DNA of 64,000 nt from an uncultured Flavobacteriales bacterium (lineage in GTDB: Bacteria; Bacteroidota; Bacteroidia; Flavobacteriales_D; Crocinitomicaceae). The stretch lies in assembly GCA_937876195.1 (NCBI GenBank), contig CALEIK010000017.1, forward strand, positions 1 through 64,000. Reading direction: 5' to 3'. This document shows, piece by piece, positions 1-9,075 of this stretch. The position numbers and the translations under genes are program-made. The notes beneath the pieces were generated by a model. The model was not told the DNA's origin. It searched no databases and saw only the letters and a program-made list of their open reading frames with translations. Within the stretch, counting starts at the first letter, position 1, and each line of letters begins with the position of its first letter.

Positions 1-181
1 AAACTATGCCAAACATTACAGTGTTAGCTTTAAAGTTTTACCGCTATGGGCGCTAAATCAAAAGAAAACGACGACAGGAAAGAAAGCGCATAAAATTTTC
101 TTTGCGGTTAGCCCCACCACAATGTGGAAAAAAGAATGATAAAAGAACTCCCCTCCTACCCACTAAATTTATTATTATACC

Positions 182-189
182 TATTTTTG
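182..189 (+). promoter_or_regulatory. Predicted -7 box for purL
   Basis: TATTTTTG matches the Bacteroidetes -7 consensus TAnnTTTG. The purL start codon is 20 nt further on. No TTG was found at the usual -33 spacing. The box lies inside the longer upstream reading frame and so supports the start at 210. Confidence 0.45.
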
Positions 190-209
190 CATCGAGATTA
201 TTTATCTAT

Positions 210-2444
210 ATGGAAAGTACATTACAACAAGCAGCAACCCTAGAACAAGCGGTAGAATTGGGACTTCGTCCTGAAGAATTTGAGATGATCAAGGAGATCC
301 TTGGAAGAACCCCGAATTTCACAGAAACAGCCGTTTATTCGGTGATGTGGTCGGAGCACTGTTCGTACAAGAATTCTATTTTCTGGTTGAAAAAATTGCC
401 AAAAGACGGTCCACACATGTTGGTGAAAGCTGGTGAGGAAAACGCTGGATTGGTGGATATCGGTGATGGTTTGGGCTGTGTATTTAAAATTGAATCGCAC
501 AACCACCCAAGTGCATTGGAACCATATCAAGGTGCCGCGACAGGTGTTGGTGGAATCAACCGTGATATTTTTACGATGGGCGCACGTCCAATTGCACAAA
601 TGAACTCCTTGCGTTTTGGTGATCTTGAAAAAGAACGTACCAAATGGCTCGTAAAAGGTGTGGTAAAAGGTATTGGCGATTATGGAAATGCTTTCGGGAT
701 TCCAATCGTTGGTGGTGAAGTGTTTTTTGATGATTCGTACAATACAAATCCATTGGTGAATGCGTTTTCAGCGGGAATCATGGATCCGAAGAAAGTAATC
801 TCAGCGACATCGAAAGGACCTGGAAACCCAGTGTTCATTGTCGGTTCAGCAACAGGAAAAGATGGAATTGCAGGTGCTGCATTTGCCTCTAAAGATATTA
901 CCGAAGAATCAGCAAACGATTTACCATCGGTTCAAGTAGGAGATCCATTCATGGAAAAACTATTGCTTGAAGCGACGATGGAATTGGCAGATACCGATGC
1001 GATTGTCGGCATGCAGGATATGGGAGCAGCGGGAATTACCTGTTCTTCTTGTGAAATGAGTGCAGCTGGTAAGGTTGGAATGGACATCAACTTAGATTTG
1101 GTACCAACGCGTCAAGACAACATGTTGCCGTATGAAATTCTATTGTCGGAATCGCAAGAGCGAATGTTGGTCGTTGTGCAAAAAGGACAAGAAGCTGTTG
1201 TAAAACGCATTTTTGACAAGTGGGATTTACACGCAGAAGAAATTGGCGTGGTGACAGATTCAGACCGCGTGCGTTATTTCATGCACGGTGAATTGGTGGG
1301 AGATGTTCCTGCTGAATCGTTGGTGCTTGGTGGCGGTGCTCCAGTCTACGAAAGAGAATACAAAGAACCAGCTTATTATAGCGAATACAAGAAATTTTCC
1401 ATTGATCAAGTGGAGCAACCTGAGAATTTGAAAGAAGTCGCATTTGCATTGTTGCAACATCCGAACATCGCTTCAAAAAATTGGGTGACAGAACAATACG
1501 ATTCAATGGTTGGAACGCGCACGATGACAACAAATCGTCCGTCTGACGCAGGAATTGTGAACATCAAAGGAACCAACAAAGCATTGGCGATGACGGTAGA
1601 TTGTAATTCGCGCTACGTGAATGCAGATCCTGAAGTTGGAACGATGATTGCCGTAACGGAAGCCGCTCGAAACATTACGTGTGCTGGGGGTGTTCCAAGT
1701 GCAATTACCAACTGTTTGAATTTTGGAAATCCTTACAATCCTGAGTCGTACTGGCAATTTGTCGGGGCAATCAAAGGAATGTCCGCAGCGTGTTTAAAAT
1801 TTGAAACGCCTGTTACCGGTGGAAACGTTTCGTTTTACAACCAAACAGTGATCAACGGTGTCGAAGTGCCGGTCTTCCCTACTCCAACAATTGGAATGAT
1901 TGGAATTATTGAGGACAAAGCAGACATCATGACGCTTGACTTCAAAGAAAAAGGCGATTTGATTTTCATCTTGGGAGAATCACACGACGATATTTCCTCT
2001 TCCGAATACTTGGCTTCGTACCATGGAATTAAAGAGTCACCTGCACCTTATTTCAACCTGGATAAGGAATACGAATTACAACAAACCGTTCGATCGCTGA
2101 TTAAAAATCGATTGATCAATGCAGCGCATGACGTCGCAGATGGTGGATTATTCGTAAGCTTAGTCGAAATGTCGATTCCACGCGATTTAGGCTTTGACAT
2201 CGTGACAGATTCTGAAATTCGTGAAGATGCGTTTTTATTCGGGGAAGCACAAGGAAGAGTTGTTGTAACTGTCAATGAAGATCAAGAAGATGATTTTATC
2301 GAGAACATGATGAATTCAAATACAAGCTTTACATTGCTTGGACACGTAACCAAAGGTAAATTGATGATTGACGATGAGCACTTTGGATTTATCACAGAGG
2401 CAAAGACCTTGTTTAATGATGCGCTCGCGAAACGATTGAATTAA
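210..2444 (+). CDS. purL: Phosphoribosylformylglycinamidine synthase, PurL small-type subunit
   Basis: This enzyme converts FGAR to FGAM in de novo purine synthesis, using ATP and ammonia delivered from a glutaminase partner. The protein has about 744 residues, the usual length for stand-alone PurL. N-terminal SEHCSYKNS and the HNHPSALEPYQGAATGVGG block near residue 97 are hallmark PurL/AIRS-fold motifs. A second AIRS-type half follows with DVADGGL near the C terminus. The frame stays open upstream to a TTG at 102, but that leader is not PurL-like, and a -7 box at 182-189 lies within it. The ATG at 210 is therefore chosen. No other purine gene is nearby, so it appears to be monocistronic. The function is well supported. 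Confidence 0.96.
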   Translation: MESTLQQAATLEQAVELGLRPEEFEMIKEILGRTPNFTETAVYSVMWSEHCSYKNSIFWLKKLPKDGPHMLVKAGEENAGLVDIGDGLGCVFKIESHNHPSALEPYQGAATGVGGINRDIFTMGARPIAQMNSLRFGDLEKERTKWLVKGVVKGIGDYGNAFGIPIVGGEVFFDDSYNTNPLVNAFSAGIMDPKKVISATSKGPGNPVFIVGSATGKDGIAGAAFASKDITEESANDLPSVQVGDPFMEKLLLEATMELADTDAIVGMQDMGAAGITCSSCEMSAAGKVGMDINLDLVPTRQDNMLPYEILLSESQERMLVVVQKGQEAVVKRIFDKWDLHAEEIGVVTDSDRVRYFMHGELVGDVPAESLVLGGGAPVYEREYKEPAYYSEYKKFSIDQVEQPENLKEVAFALLQHPNIASKNWVTEQYDSMVGTRTMTTNRPSDAGIVNIKGTNKALAMTVDCNSRYVNADPEVGTMIAVTEAARNITCAGGVPSAITNCLNFGNPYNPESYWQFVGAIKGMSAACLKFETPVTGGNVSFYNQTVINGVEVPVFPTPTIGMIGIIEDKADIMTLDFKEKGDLIFILGESHDDISSSEYLASYHGIKESPAPYFNLDKEYELQQTVRSLIKNRLINAAHDVADGGLFVSLVEMSIPRDLGFDIVTDSEIREDAFLFGEAQGRVVVTVNEDQEDDFIENMMNSNTSFTLLGHVTKGKLMIDDEHFGFITEAKTLFNDALAKRLN

Positions 2445-2458
2445 GCGAAGTGTTTTTT

Positions 2459-2755
2459 TTAACACAGAGGAACAGAGTTTAGGAGGTCACAGAGTCTTGT
2501 TAGAATAGTTTTTAACACAGAGTAACAGAGTTTAGGAGGTCACAGAGGAATTTGGGACATTGGTTATCCAACCTCCATGTAGTCTGTGTCCCTCTTTTAA
2601 CCTCTGTGTTAAAACCAGCACATCCAATTCATCAGCAATAACCTCCGTGTACTCTGTGCTCCTCTGTCTAACCTCTGTGTTAAAAAAACTGTCAAATTCA
2701 CCCACAATAACCTCTGTGAACATAGTGTCCCTCTTTTAACCTCTGTGTTAAAAAC
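2459..2755. repeat. Cluster of ~35-46 bp intergenic repeats, two direct and three inverted
   Basis: The 478-bp gap after purL is mostly repeats. Two copies (about 2459-2494 and 2513-2547) read TTAACACAGAG followed by a shared TTTAGGAGGTCACAGAG. Three copies in the opposite orientation (about 2570-2614, 2640-2685 and 2709-2753) end in TAACCTCTGTGTTAAAA. No credible gene is present; the short open frames here follow the repeat. Opposed copies could form long hairpins in the purL 3' UTR. Confidence 0.8.
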
Positions 2756-2922
2756 CGTCAAATTACATCTAAAGCCCCGTCCCCAACTTATGTTAATTGT
2801 ATATTGTTAACAGTTCAAACACCCCTTTATCCAATAAGTATGACTAACTTCTAATAATCGCAAAGCGCTATGTTTTGTATGGTACAGGCAGTGTTCGCGA
2901 TAACTATTAAAAACAATTTATT

Positions 2923-3135
2923 ATGAAAAAGACAGCATTCATTGCAATCGCAGTATTTGGACTCGTATCCTTAAGCTCGTGCAACAAAGATTGGGAATGT
3001 GAGTGTACGATTGGGTCAGGAGATACTCAACTTGTCACCAATGAAACCATTGAATCCACTTCCATGAAAAAAGCACGTGAAGAGTGCGAGAACAAAGATC
3101 AGAACACCTGGGGTACATGTGTGTTAAAACCATAA
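2923..3135 (+). CDS. Cys-rich mini-lipoprotein of unknown function
   Basis: The product has 70 residues. It begins with a lipoprotein signal peptide (MKKTAFIAIAVFGLVSLSSC), with the lipobox Cys at 20, so it is probably membrane-anchored. The mature part is about 50 residues and contains a WECEC cluster and further Cys residues near 55 and 66. The ATG follows a long leader, and a strong terminator follows the gene, so it appears to be its own transcription unit. A similarly sized lipoprotein at 20253-20459 has the same Cys layout (lipobox Cys, a C-x-C pair, two late Cys), suggesting a small paralogous family. No function is recognised. Confidence 0.75.
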   Translation: MKKTAFIAIAVFGLVSLSSCNKDWECECTIGSGDTQLVTNETIESTSMKKAREECENKDQNTWGTCVLKP

Positions 3136-3161
3136 TCCTCTTTTAGAATAGGTGATAAACG

Positions 3162-3214
3162 CCATAGAAAATCGCTTCCTCCTGAAATGGACGGGTGATT
3201 TTCTATGGTTTTTT
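3162..3214 (+). terminator. Rho-independent terminator
   Basis: A perfect 12-bp stem (CCATAGAAAATC with GATTTTCTATGG) is followed by six T. It lies 27 nt after the mini-lipoprotein stop codon. Confidence 0.9.
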
Positions 3215-3346
3215 CATTTTATGCCATTCCAATCTATGAACAAAACAACGTTCAAAATAAATTGCCAAATCCTCCTACCAATGACTAAAAACGGGGAATA
3301 AATTCGATAATTATTACTACTTTTAGCACTTATTACAAATCCAAGT

Positions 3347-4027
3347 ATGGAATACAATACAGCACGCGTAAAATTATTACTTCCCGAATACGGGAGAAAT
3401 GTCCAAAACATGATTTCTCATGCAATGGAAATAGAAAACAGAGACGAGCGAAATCGCGCTTCTCAAGCAATCATAGAAGTTATGGGACAGTTGAATCCTC
3501 ACTTACGAGATGAGGACGATTACCGTCACAAATTATGGACGCACTTGTTCATCATGTCTGATTTTAAATTGGATGTAGACTCTCCTTACGAGATTCCGAA
3601 AAGAGAAAGCTTGGAAGAGAAACCACGCGTCATGAAATACCCAGCAACGAAAATTCGCTACGGCCACTACGGTCAATACACGCAACGTATCTTGAAAAAA
3701 GCGAGTGAAATTACCGACGAAAAGGAAAATGCCTATTTGACAAACGTCATGGGTAACTTCATGAAAAAGCAATTCTTGACGCATAATAACTCAGCGGTTG
3801 AAAACAGTGTAATTGCTGAGAAATTGTACGAACTTTCAGACGGTGCGTTGAAAATGGACAATCCTGATGAGGACTTGATGAGTACCAATCAAATGTTGAA
3901 GACATTGGGGATTCAGACGAACCCTAGTTCAAATAACAATAACAACAATCGACGATCAAACAACTCGAACAATCGCAAGAAAGGTCAAGGACAAGGTCAA
4001 AATCCAAAACGAAAATTCAAAAAATAA
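3347..4027 (+). CDS. DUF4290 family protein
   Basis: The product is a 226-residue cytoplasmic protein with no signal peptide or membrane segment. Residues 1-180 match my recollection of the Bacteroidetes-restricted DUF4290 family: MEYNTARVKLLLPEYGRNVQ at the start, then an alpha-helical body with RDEDDYRHKLWTHLFIMSDF. The last 35 residues are a low-complexity Asn/Lys/Gly/Gln tail rich in basic residues (NNNNNNRRSNN, GQGQGQ), which may be disordered and could bind nucleic acid. murA starts 4 nt after its stop, so the two are very likely co-transcribed. This fits the conserved DUF4290-murA pairing I recall in this phylum. The biochemical role is unknown. Confidence 0.85.
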   Translation: MEYNTARVKLLLPEYGRNVQNMISHAMEIENRDERNRASQAIIEVMGQLNPHLRDEDDYRHKLWTHLFIMSDFKLDVDSPYEIPKRESLEEKPRVMKYPATKIRYGHYGQYTQRILKKASEITDEKENAYLTNVMGNFMKKQFLTHNNSAVENSVIAEKLYELSDGALKMDNPDEDLMSTNQMLKTLGIQTNPSSNNNNNNRRSNNSNNRKKGQGQGQNPKRKFKK

Positions 4028-4030
4028 CTC

Positions 4031-5338
4031 ATGGCTTCTTTTGAAATCTACGGTGGAAAACCACTAAAGGGTGAACTAATTCCACAAGGTGCAAAAAATG
4101 AAGCGTTACAGGTATTGTGCGTTCCATTGCTTACCGCGGAGAAAGTAACTATTTCCAATATTCCAGACATCGTTGACGTCAATAAACTGATTGGTTTGTT
4201 GCAAGTGATGGGTGTGAAAATTGAAAAGGTTGAGAAAGGAACCTATATTTTTCAAGCAAAGGAAATCGATTTAGAATACCTACAAACTGAAGATTTTAAG
4301 AACCGAGCAAGCTCGTTGCGTGGATCTGTCATGATCGTTGGTCCACTACTCGCTCGTTATGGTGTTGGATATTTACCTAAACCTGGCGGAGATAAAATTG
4401 GACGCCGAAGATTGGATACGCACTTTGCGGGATTCATGAAATTGGGGGCGAAATTCAACTACGACGCAGGAGAACATTTCTACGCGGTTGAAGGAAAAAA
4501 ATTAAAAGGTGCATACATCCACTTGGATGAAGCATCGGTGACTGGAACTGCCAACATTGTGATGGCGGCTGTCCGTGCTGAAGGAGAAACAGTGATTTAC
4601 AACGCTGCGTGTGAACCGTATTTGCAACAATTGTGTCGCATGTTGAATTCCATGGGCGCAAAAATCTCTGGTGTTGGTTCAAACATGTTGACGATTCAAG
4701 GTGTGAAAGAACTGAACGGCTGTTACCACCGTATTTTGCCTGACATGATTGAAATTGGTTCATTCATCGGTTTGGCAGCAATGACACAATCGGAAATCAC
4801 TATAAAAGACGTGAGTTACGATGATTTGGGAATTATCCCAATGATCTTCCAACGTTTGGGAATTAAATTGGAACGCCGAGGTGATGATATTTACGTCCCT
4901 GCGCAAGAAAGTTATGAGATTGAAACCTTCATCGATGGTTCAATCATGACCATTTCTGATGCGCCATGGCCAGGATTTACTCCCGATTTATTGTCGATTA
5001 TCCTTGTTGTCGCTACACAAGCAAAAGGAAGTGTGTTGATTCACCAAAAAATGTTTGAATCGCGCTTGTTCTTCGTCGATAAGTTGATTGACATGGGAGC
5101 ACAAATCATTTTGTGTGATCCACACAGAGCAACAGTGATTGGTTTGGACAGAAAGTATGATTTAAGAGGAATTCAGATGACATCTCCAGACATTCGTGCG
5201 GGAGTTTCTTTGCTCATTGCTGCATTGTCAGCGAAAGGAAAGAGCGTCATTCACAACATTGAACAAATTGACCGTGGTTATCAAGACATCGACATTCGCT
5301 TGAATAACTTAGGGGCAGATATCCGAAGAATAGGCTAA
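4031..5338 (+). CDS. murA: UDP-N-acetylglucosamine 1-carboxyvinyltransferase MurA
   Basis: MurA catalyses the first committed step of peptidoglycan synthesis, transferring enolpyruvate from PEP to UDP-GlcNAc in the cytoplasm. The protein has 435 residues. N-terminal QGAKNEAL matches the conserved GAKNxxL of EPT enzymes. The catalytic loop reads PKPGGDKIGRRRLDTHF. The residue corresponding to E. coli Cys115, the fosfomycin target, is Asp121 (codon 4391-4393). Asp at this position is known in naturally fosfomycin-insensitive MurA such as those of Mycobacterium and Chlamydia. The gene lies 4 nt after the DUF4290 gene, and its stop codon overlaps the next start by 1 nt (TAATG), so translation is probably coupled. 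Confidence 0.95.
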   Translation: MASFEIYGGKPLKGELIPQGAKNEALQVLCVPLLTAEKVTISNIPDIVDVNKLIGLLQVMGVKIEKVEKGTYIFQAKEIDLEYLQTEDFKNRASSLRGSVMIVGPLLARYGVGYLPKPGGDKIGRRRLDTHFAGFMKLGAKFNYDAGEHFYAVEGKKLKGAYIHLDEASVTGTANIVMAAVRAEGETVIYNAACEPYLQQLCRMLNSMGAKISGVGSNMLTIQGVKELNGCYHRILPDMIEIGSFIGLAAMTQSEITIKDVSYDDLGIIPMIFQRLGIKLERRGDDIYVPAQESYEIETFIDGSIMTISDAPWPGFTPDLLSIILVVATQAKGSVLIHQKMFESRLFFVDKLIDMGAQIILCDPHRATVIGLDRKYDLRGIQMTSPDIRAGVSLLIAALSAKGKSVIHNIEQIDRGYQDIDIRLNNLGADIRRIG

Positions 5339-5841
5339 TGAAGATTGCAGGAACATTGATCGTTTTATTGTTTTTAGGCGCAAGTCTTTCCATCCCATCG
5401 GGCGTGAAGAAAGGAGACAAAGCACCTGAGATTGTACTAACAGATCCGAAAGGGAAAACGATTAAACTTTCTCAATTAAAAGGGAAAATGGTGCTCATCG
5501 ATTTTTGGGCTTCATGGTGTGGACCTTGTCGCAAGGAAAATCCAAACGTTGTCGAAGTGTACAACAAGTACAATAAAACCAAATTCAAAAACGGAAAGGG
5601 CTTTGAAGTCTTCAGTGTTTCACTTGATCGTGGATTGGATCCATGGGTTGCAGGAATTGAAAAAGACGGATTGGTGTGGAAATACCACGGATGGGACAAA
5701 GAAGGAAAAGCTGCTGGTGCTTATGGTGTAACTTCAATTCCATCGGCATTTTTAGTGAATGGAGACGGCATCATCGTCGCTTCAGGAGGTCAATTGCGTG
5801 GTTTAGGCTTACACATGGCCTTGGACGATCAGTTAAAGTAG
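5338..5841 (+). CDS. Secreted TlpA/ResA-type thioredoxin
   Basis: The product has 167 residues. An N-terminal signal peptide (about residues 1-19) directs it to the periplasm. A thioredoxin fold of the TlpA/AhpC-TSA type follows, with the redox motif WCGPC at Cys61 and Cys64 in the context IDFWASWCGPCRKENP. The cis-Pro region reads SIPSAFLVNGDG. Such proteins reduce disulfides in cytochrome c maturation or protect envelope proteins; the exact partner here is not known. The start overlaps the murA stop (TAATG). The gene ends 3 nt from the stop of the convergent phosphatase gene, with no terminator between them. Confidence 0.88.
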   Translation: MKIAGTLIVLLFLGASLSIPSGVKKGDKAPEIVLTDPKGKTIKLSQLKGKMVLIDFWASWCGPCRKENPNVVEVYNKYNKTKFKNGKGFEVFSVSLDRGLDPWVAGIEKDGLVWKYHGWDKEGKAAGAYGVTSIPSAFLVNGDGIIVASGGQLRGLGLHMALDDQLK

Positions 5842-5844
5842 ACT

Positions 5845-6741
5845 TTACGTTCGGTGTTCCCAGAAAACACCTTCTTTCAACGAACACGGCGCGACCAATA
5901 TGCGTTCAATCGACATCATTTCAATCACCCATTTTATCTTTAATGCCGCGATTGGCAACATTGTTTTACGAATGTCGGCAATCCATTTGTTCGTATTTCT
6001 CTCTTCCAGTGTTGAAGCTATAATCCACTCCAGTTGCTCCATTACTTGATCATAAGGAAGTTCGTACGCGTTGATAGTGGGTGGAAATTCACATTTATGA
6101 ATCAGTTCAAAGATAGTTTCAAAACTTCCTGAAGTACCTACGAGAATATTGGTTTTCGAAGAAGCGAAAAAATCAGTCCTGTTCTCCTCCAAAAAAGCGT
6201 TGATTCTTTGAATGTGTGCGTCTGTATAGACCGTTGGTTTATCCAGTAGTTGGTATATCCGTGAGACGCCAATATTTAAACTTACCGAGTCTTTCATGCC
6301 TTCCTTATCGGCATACACAAACTCCGTGCTTCCTCCACCAATGTCCATGATTAACGTGGGATCATCAAATGGAAGCGACCACAAAACGCCTTGATAAATC
6401 AGTTCTGCTTCCCTTATTCCAGAAACAATTTCGATGGCAATGGAAAGTTCATTTTTAGCAAAATCAAGTAGTTCTTGTCCGTTGGAAGCTTCGCGCAATG
6501 CTGAAGTACCAATTCCAGAAATTTCAACGACATCGCGTTCAACGCACTTTTGTTGAAACTGCGTCAATGCGTTTTTTGCACGCGCCATAGCGTCTTCAGC
6601 AATCATTCCTTCGTTAATTCCGTCCATTCCCAATAGAACAGGAAGTTTTTCAGAGAAAACAATACGTAGACTATTCTCCTCGACCTCGGCAATCAATAGA
6701 TTGAACGTGTTTGTCCCTAAATCTATAACTCCTGACCGCAT
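5845..6741 (-). CDS. Ppx/GppA family phosphatase (short form)
   Basis: This 298-residue protein has the ASKHA fold of exopolyphosphatase and guanosine pentaphosphate phosphohydrolase. Phosphate-binding motifs are DLGTNTFNLLIAE (residues 7-19) and DIGGGSTEFVYA, and GIGTSALREA lies between them. It lacks the C-terminal HD-like domain of the longer E. coli enzymes, which is common for Ppx homologues in this phylum. The probable substrate is inorganic polyphosphate or pppGpp; the sequence alone does not decide. The start overlaps the stop of the ABC permease gene by 1 nt, so this is the last gene of a three-gene operon. Confidence 0.88.
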   Translation of the reverse strand: MRSGVIDLGTNTFNLLIAEVEENSLRIVFSEKLPVLLGMDGINEGMIAEDAMARAKNALTQFQQKCVERDVVEISGIGTSALREASNGQELLDFAKNELSIAIEIVSGIREAELIYQGVLWSLPFDDPTLIMDIGGGSTEFVYADKEGMKDSVSLNIGVSRIYQLLDKPTVYTDAHIQRINAFLEENRTDFFASSKTNILVGTSGSFETIFELIHKCEFPPTINAYELPYDQVMEQLEWIIASTLEERNTNKWIADIRKTMLPIAALKIKWVIEMMSIERILVAPCSLKEGVFWEHRT

Positions 6742-8078
6742 TAACCTCGTTTAAGCCATTTAAACACGTGTTTCAAGCGAACGCGATGACCAAACTGCAA
6801 GATCCCGTTCTTATACAAGCGAGACGCAATCGCCATCATGGTGAAAGCGCCAACTAGCAACACAAAAAAGGCCAAATAAATTTCATACGCATGTCCCGGT
6901 TCATACCCTTGGGCCAATTTAACCATCACCACAACGGGTGAAGTAAACGGCAAGTAATGGAAGAAGGTAGCTAATGTCGTTTCGGGATAATTTAGGACGT
7001 AATATCCAGAATACAGTGCGAAAATAAGCAGGAAGATCAACGGTAAGACGAATTGTTGTCCATCACTTTCAGATCCCATCGTCGCACCGACAGCAGCGAA
7101 CAAAGCCCCGTAGAACAAATAACCACCCGCAAAAAAGAGCAAGAAAAATCCTGTCATGTTGAAGAATTGCACCTGACTGTAAATCAAATCCACAAATTGA
7201 TTGTATTCACGCGCTGCAAAATGTGCTTCTTGGTACGATTGCTCTGCTGAACTCAACACCAATTCTTGGACATTCATCTTCGATGCGTCGAGCAGGTCAG
7301 GAAATAAGTTTTCACGCATAAAATACAAGCCGACAGCAATCACCACCATCCAAATAACGAATTGCGCAAAGGCAGCCAATCCTACTCCCAGTATCTTCCC
7401 AACCATCAACTGATTCGGCGAAACAGATGCCAATAATACCTCCACAATACGGTTGCTCTTTTCACGCGAAACACTGCGTAAAATGGTCATTCCGAAGAGG
7501 AAGATAAAAGCAAAAATCAGTGCGCCGTAGAAAAATCCAACCCAACCCGTCATGTCCGAAGCTTTGTCCTCTGGATCATAGGCATTGGTGAATTTAACAG
7601 TAATCGGCTGCTTTATTTTTCGAAAATCTTGCAAGGACAAATCGGTGAATTCCTCGACCATAATCTCTTCCAATCGACGTTCGTAATGGTACTGCACCTT
7701 TGTCTGCATACGCACAGAAGGTTCGTTGCGATAAAAAACGTGGCTCACCTTATTCGAAAGCACTTTTTCATTTACTTCCAATAAAGCGTCAAATTCTTGG
7801 TATTTCTTCGCCTTGGCAAATTCATCGATTTCAATGTATCCGTCTGCAAATGCATAGTCCACCGCTTGGTCTTCACCTGGCATGATCTTATTCTCCATCA
7901 ACCCTGTTGGATCGGCAATCAATACTTTCCAGTGTTGCTTCGGTTGACTTCCAAAAGCGAAAAGCAAGTAAATGCATCCTAGTACAATCAACGGTCCAGC
8001 CAATGAAAGCGCGACAAACGAACGCGAACCAATGCGTTCTTTCCATTCTCGCAGTGCGATTAACAAACTATTTCTCAT
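6741..8078 (-). CDS. ABC-2 type transporter permease (NatB-like)
   Basis: The product has 445 residues. One membrane segment lies near residues 23-43, then comes a large extracytoplasmic domain (about 45-185). Five or more further segments follow, ending in a basic cytoplasmic tail. This layout is that of the ABC2_membrane_3/NatB exporter permeases. The N-terminal ALREWKERI helix is typical of the family. It overlaps the ATPase gene upstream by 11 nt, and they almost certainly form one exporter. The substrate is unknown; sodium, drugs or lipids are handled by relatives. Confidence 0.88.
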   Translation of the reverse strand: MRNSLLIALREWKERIGSRSFVALSLAGPLIVLGCIYLLFAFGSQPKQHWKVLIADPTGLMENKIMPGEDQAVDYAFADGYIEIDEFAKAKKYQEFDALLEVNEKVLSNKVSHVFYRNEPSVRMQTKVQYHYERRLEEIMVEEFTDLSLQDFRKIKQPITVKFTNAYDPEDKASDMTGWVGFFYGALIFAFIFLFGMTILRSVSREKSNRIVEVLLASVSPNQLMVGKILGVGLAAFAQFVIWMVVIAVGLYFMRENLFPDLLDASKMNVQELVLSSAEQSYQEAHFAAREYNQFVDLIYSQVQFFNMTGFFLLFFAGGYLFYGALFAAVGATMGSESDGQQFVLPLIFLLIFALYSGYYVLNYPETTLATFFHYLPFTSPVVVMVKLAQGYEPGHAYEIYLAFFVLLVGAFTMMAIASRLYKNGILQFGHRVRLKHVFKWLKRG

Positions 8079-9000
8079 CTTCGACCTCCTTCTTAGGTTG
8101 TACTAATTCTATAAAAACGTCCTGCATCGAGGGTAAAATCTCCCACGCTGCTTCCATTTTGACTTGTCCAATCAATACGCTCAATAAATCATCAAAAGAA
8201 CTCTCGCCACGCATTTTTAGACTTACTTCAAAGCGATCATCGCCTAAAATTTCCTTGTCGACAACTTCAAAACCTGTCCACAATGCATTCACGAAAGCAA
8301 TCATACTCCCTCTAAAGCGTACGGCATACAATCCCAATTTACGTTCTTCTTGAAGTTCCGATAATTTTCCTTCGGCCACCTTTTTCGATTCATGAATCAA
8401 CACGACACGATCGCAAATTTCTTCCACACTCTTCATGTTGTGCGAAGAAAGAATAATGGTTTTTCCAGCCGCTTTCATCTCAATCAATTCTTGTTTGATC
8501 AATTCTACGTTAATTGGGTCAAATCCACTGAAAGGTTCATCGAGAATGAGCAGTTTTGGTTCGTGCAACACGGTGCAAATGAACTGTACTTTTTGCGCCA
8601 TTCCCTTTGATAATTCTTCAATGCGTTTCTTTCGCCAATCGTTGATTCCAAACCGATCGAACCAGTATTCTATTTTTATTTTTGCGTCTTTTTTTGATAA
8701 TCCTCTCAATCGCGCTAGAAAAATGGCATGCGCCTCAACGGTCATGTTTTTATACAAACCGCGCTCTTCTGGCAAATAACCAATGTGCTGCAAATCCTTT
8801 TCCGTCATTAAATTTCCATCAAAACGCACAGAACCACTGTCCTGCTGAACGATGCGATTAATCACACGAATCAAGGTTGTTTTGCCTGCACCGTTTGGAC
8901 CCAAAAGCCCTAATATTTCACCTTTATTCACGTGAAATGAAACATCTGTGAGTGCAGCGTTTCTGTAAAATGACTTGTATATATTTTTAACTTCTAGCAT
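8068..9000 (-). CDS. ABC transporter ATP-binding protein (NatA-like)
   Basis: This 310-residue protein has a complete ABC ATPase domain in residues 1-220. Walker A is GPNGAGKTT, the signature is ELSKGMAQKV (a variant of LSGGQ), and Walker B is LLILDEPFSGFDP followed by a switch His in LSSHNMKSVEE. The last 90 residues form the DUF4162-type extension common in ABC-2 exporters. It is the first gene of an operon with the permease (11-nt overlap) and the Ppx/GppA gene. No clear -7 box was found upstream. Confidence 0.92.
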   Translation of the reverse strand: MLEVKNIYKSFYRNAALTDVSFHVNKGEILGLLGPNGAGKTTLIRVINRIVQQDSGSVRFDGNLMTEKDLQHIGYLPEERGLYKNMTVEAHAIFLARLRGLSKKDAKIKIEYWFDRFGINDWRKKRIEELSKGMAQKVQFICTVLHEPKLLILDEPFSGFDPINVELIKQELIEMKAAGKTIILSSHNMKSVEEICDRVVLIHESKKVAEGKLSELQEERKLGLYAVRFRGSMIAFVNALWTGFEVVDKEILGDDRFEVSLKMRGESSFDDLLSVLIGQVKMEAAWEILPSMQDVFIELVQPKKEVEDEK

Positions 9001-9075
9001 AGAAATGATAATGACGTGAAGATAATAATTTCGCGCTTATGTGTATCAAGAATGTGAAATATGAAAACTTTTAGC

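Noticed and set aside
102..209. N-terminal extension of purL to a TTG start
   Set aside because: The extra 36 residues are not PurL-like and contain a -7 promoter box; the ATG at 210 fits the family.
2459..2755. CRISPR array
   Set aside because: The repeats are in both orientations, unequal in length and without regular unique spacers; no cas genes are nearby.
5519..6023. Two plus-strand open frames inside and past the thioredoxin gene
   Set aside because: They are out-of-frame shadows of the thioredoxin and phosphatase genes with no domain or start signal.
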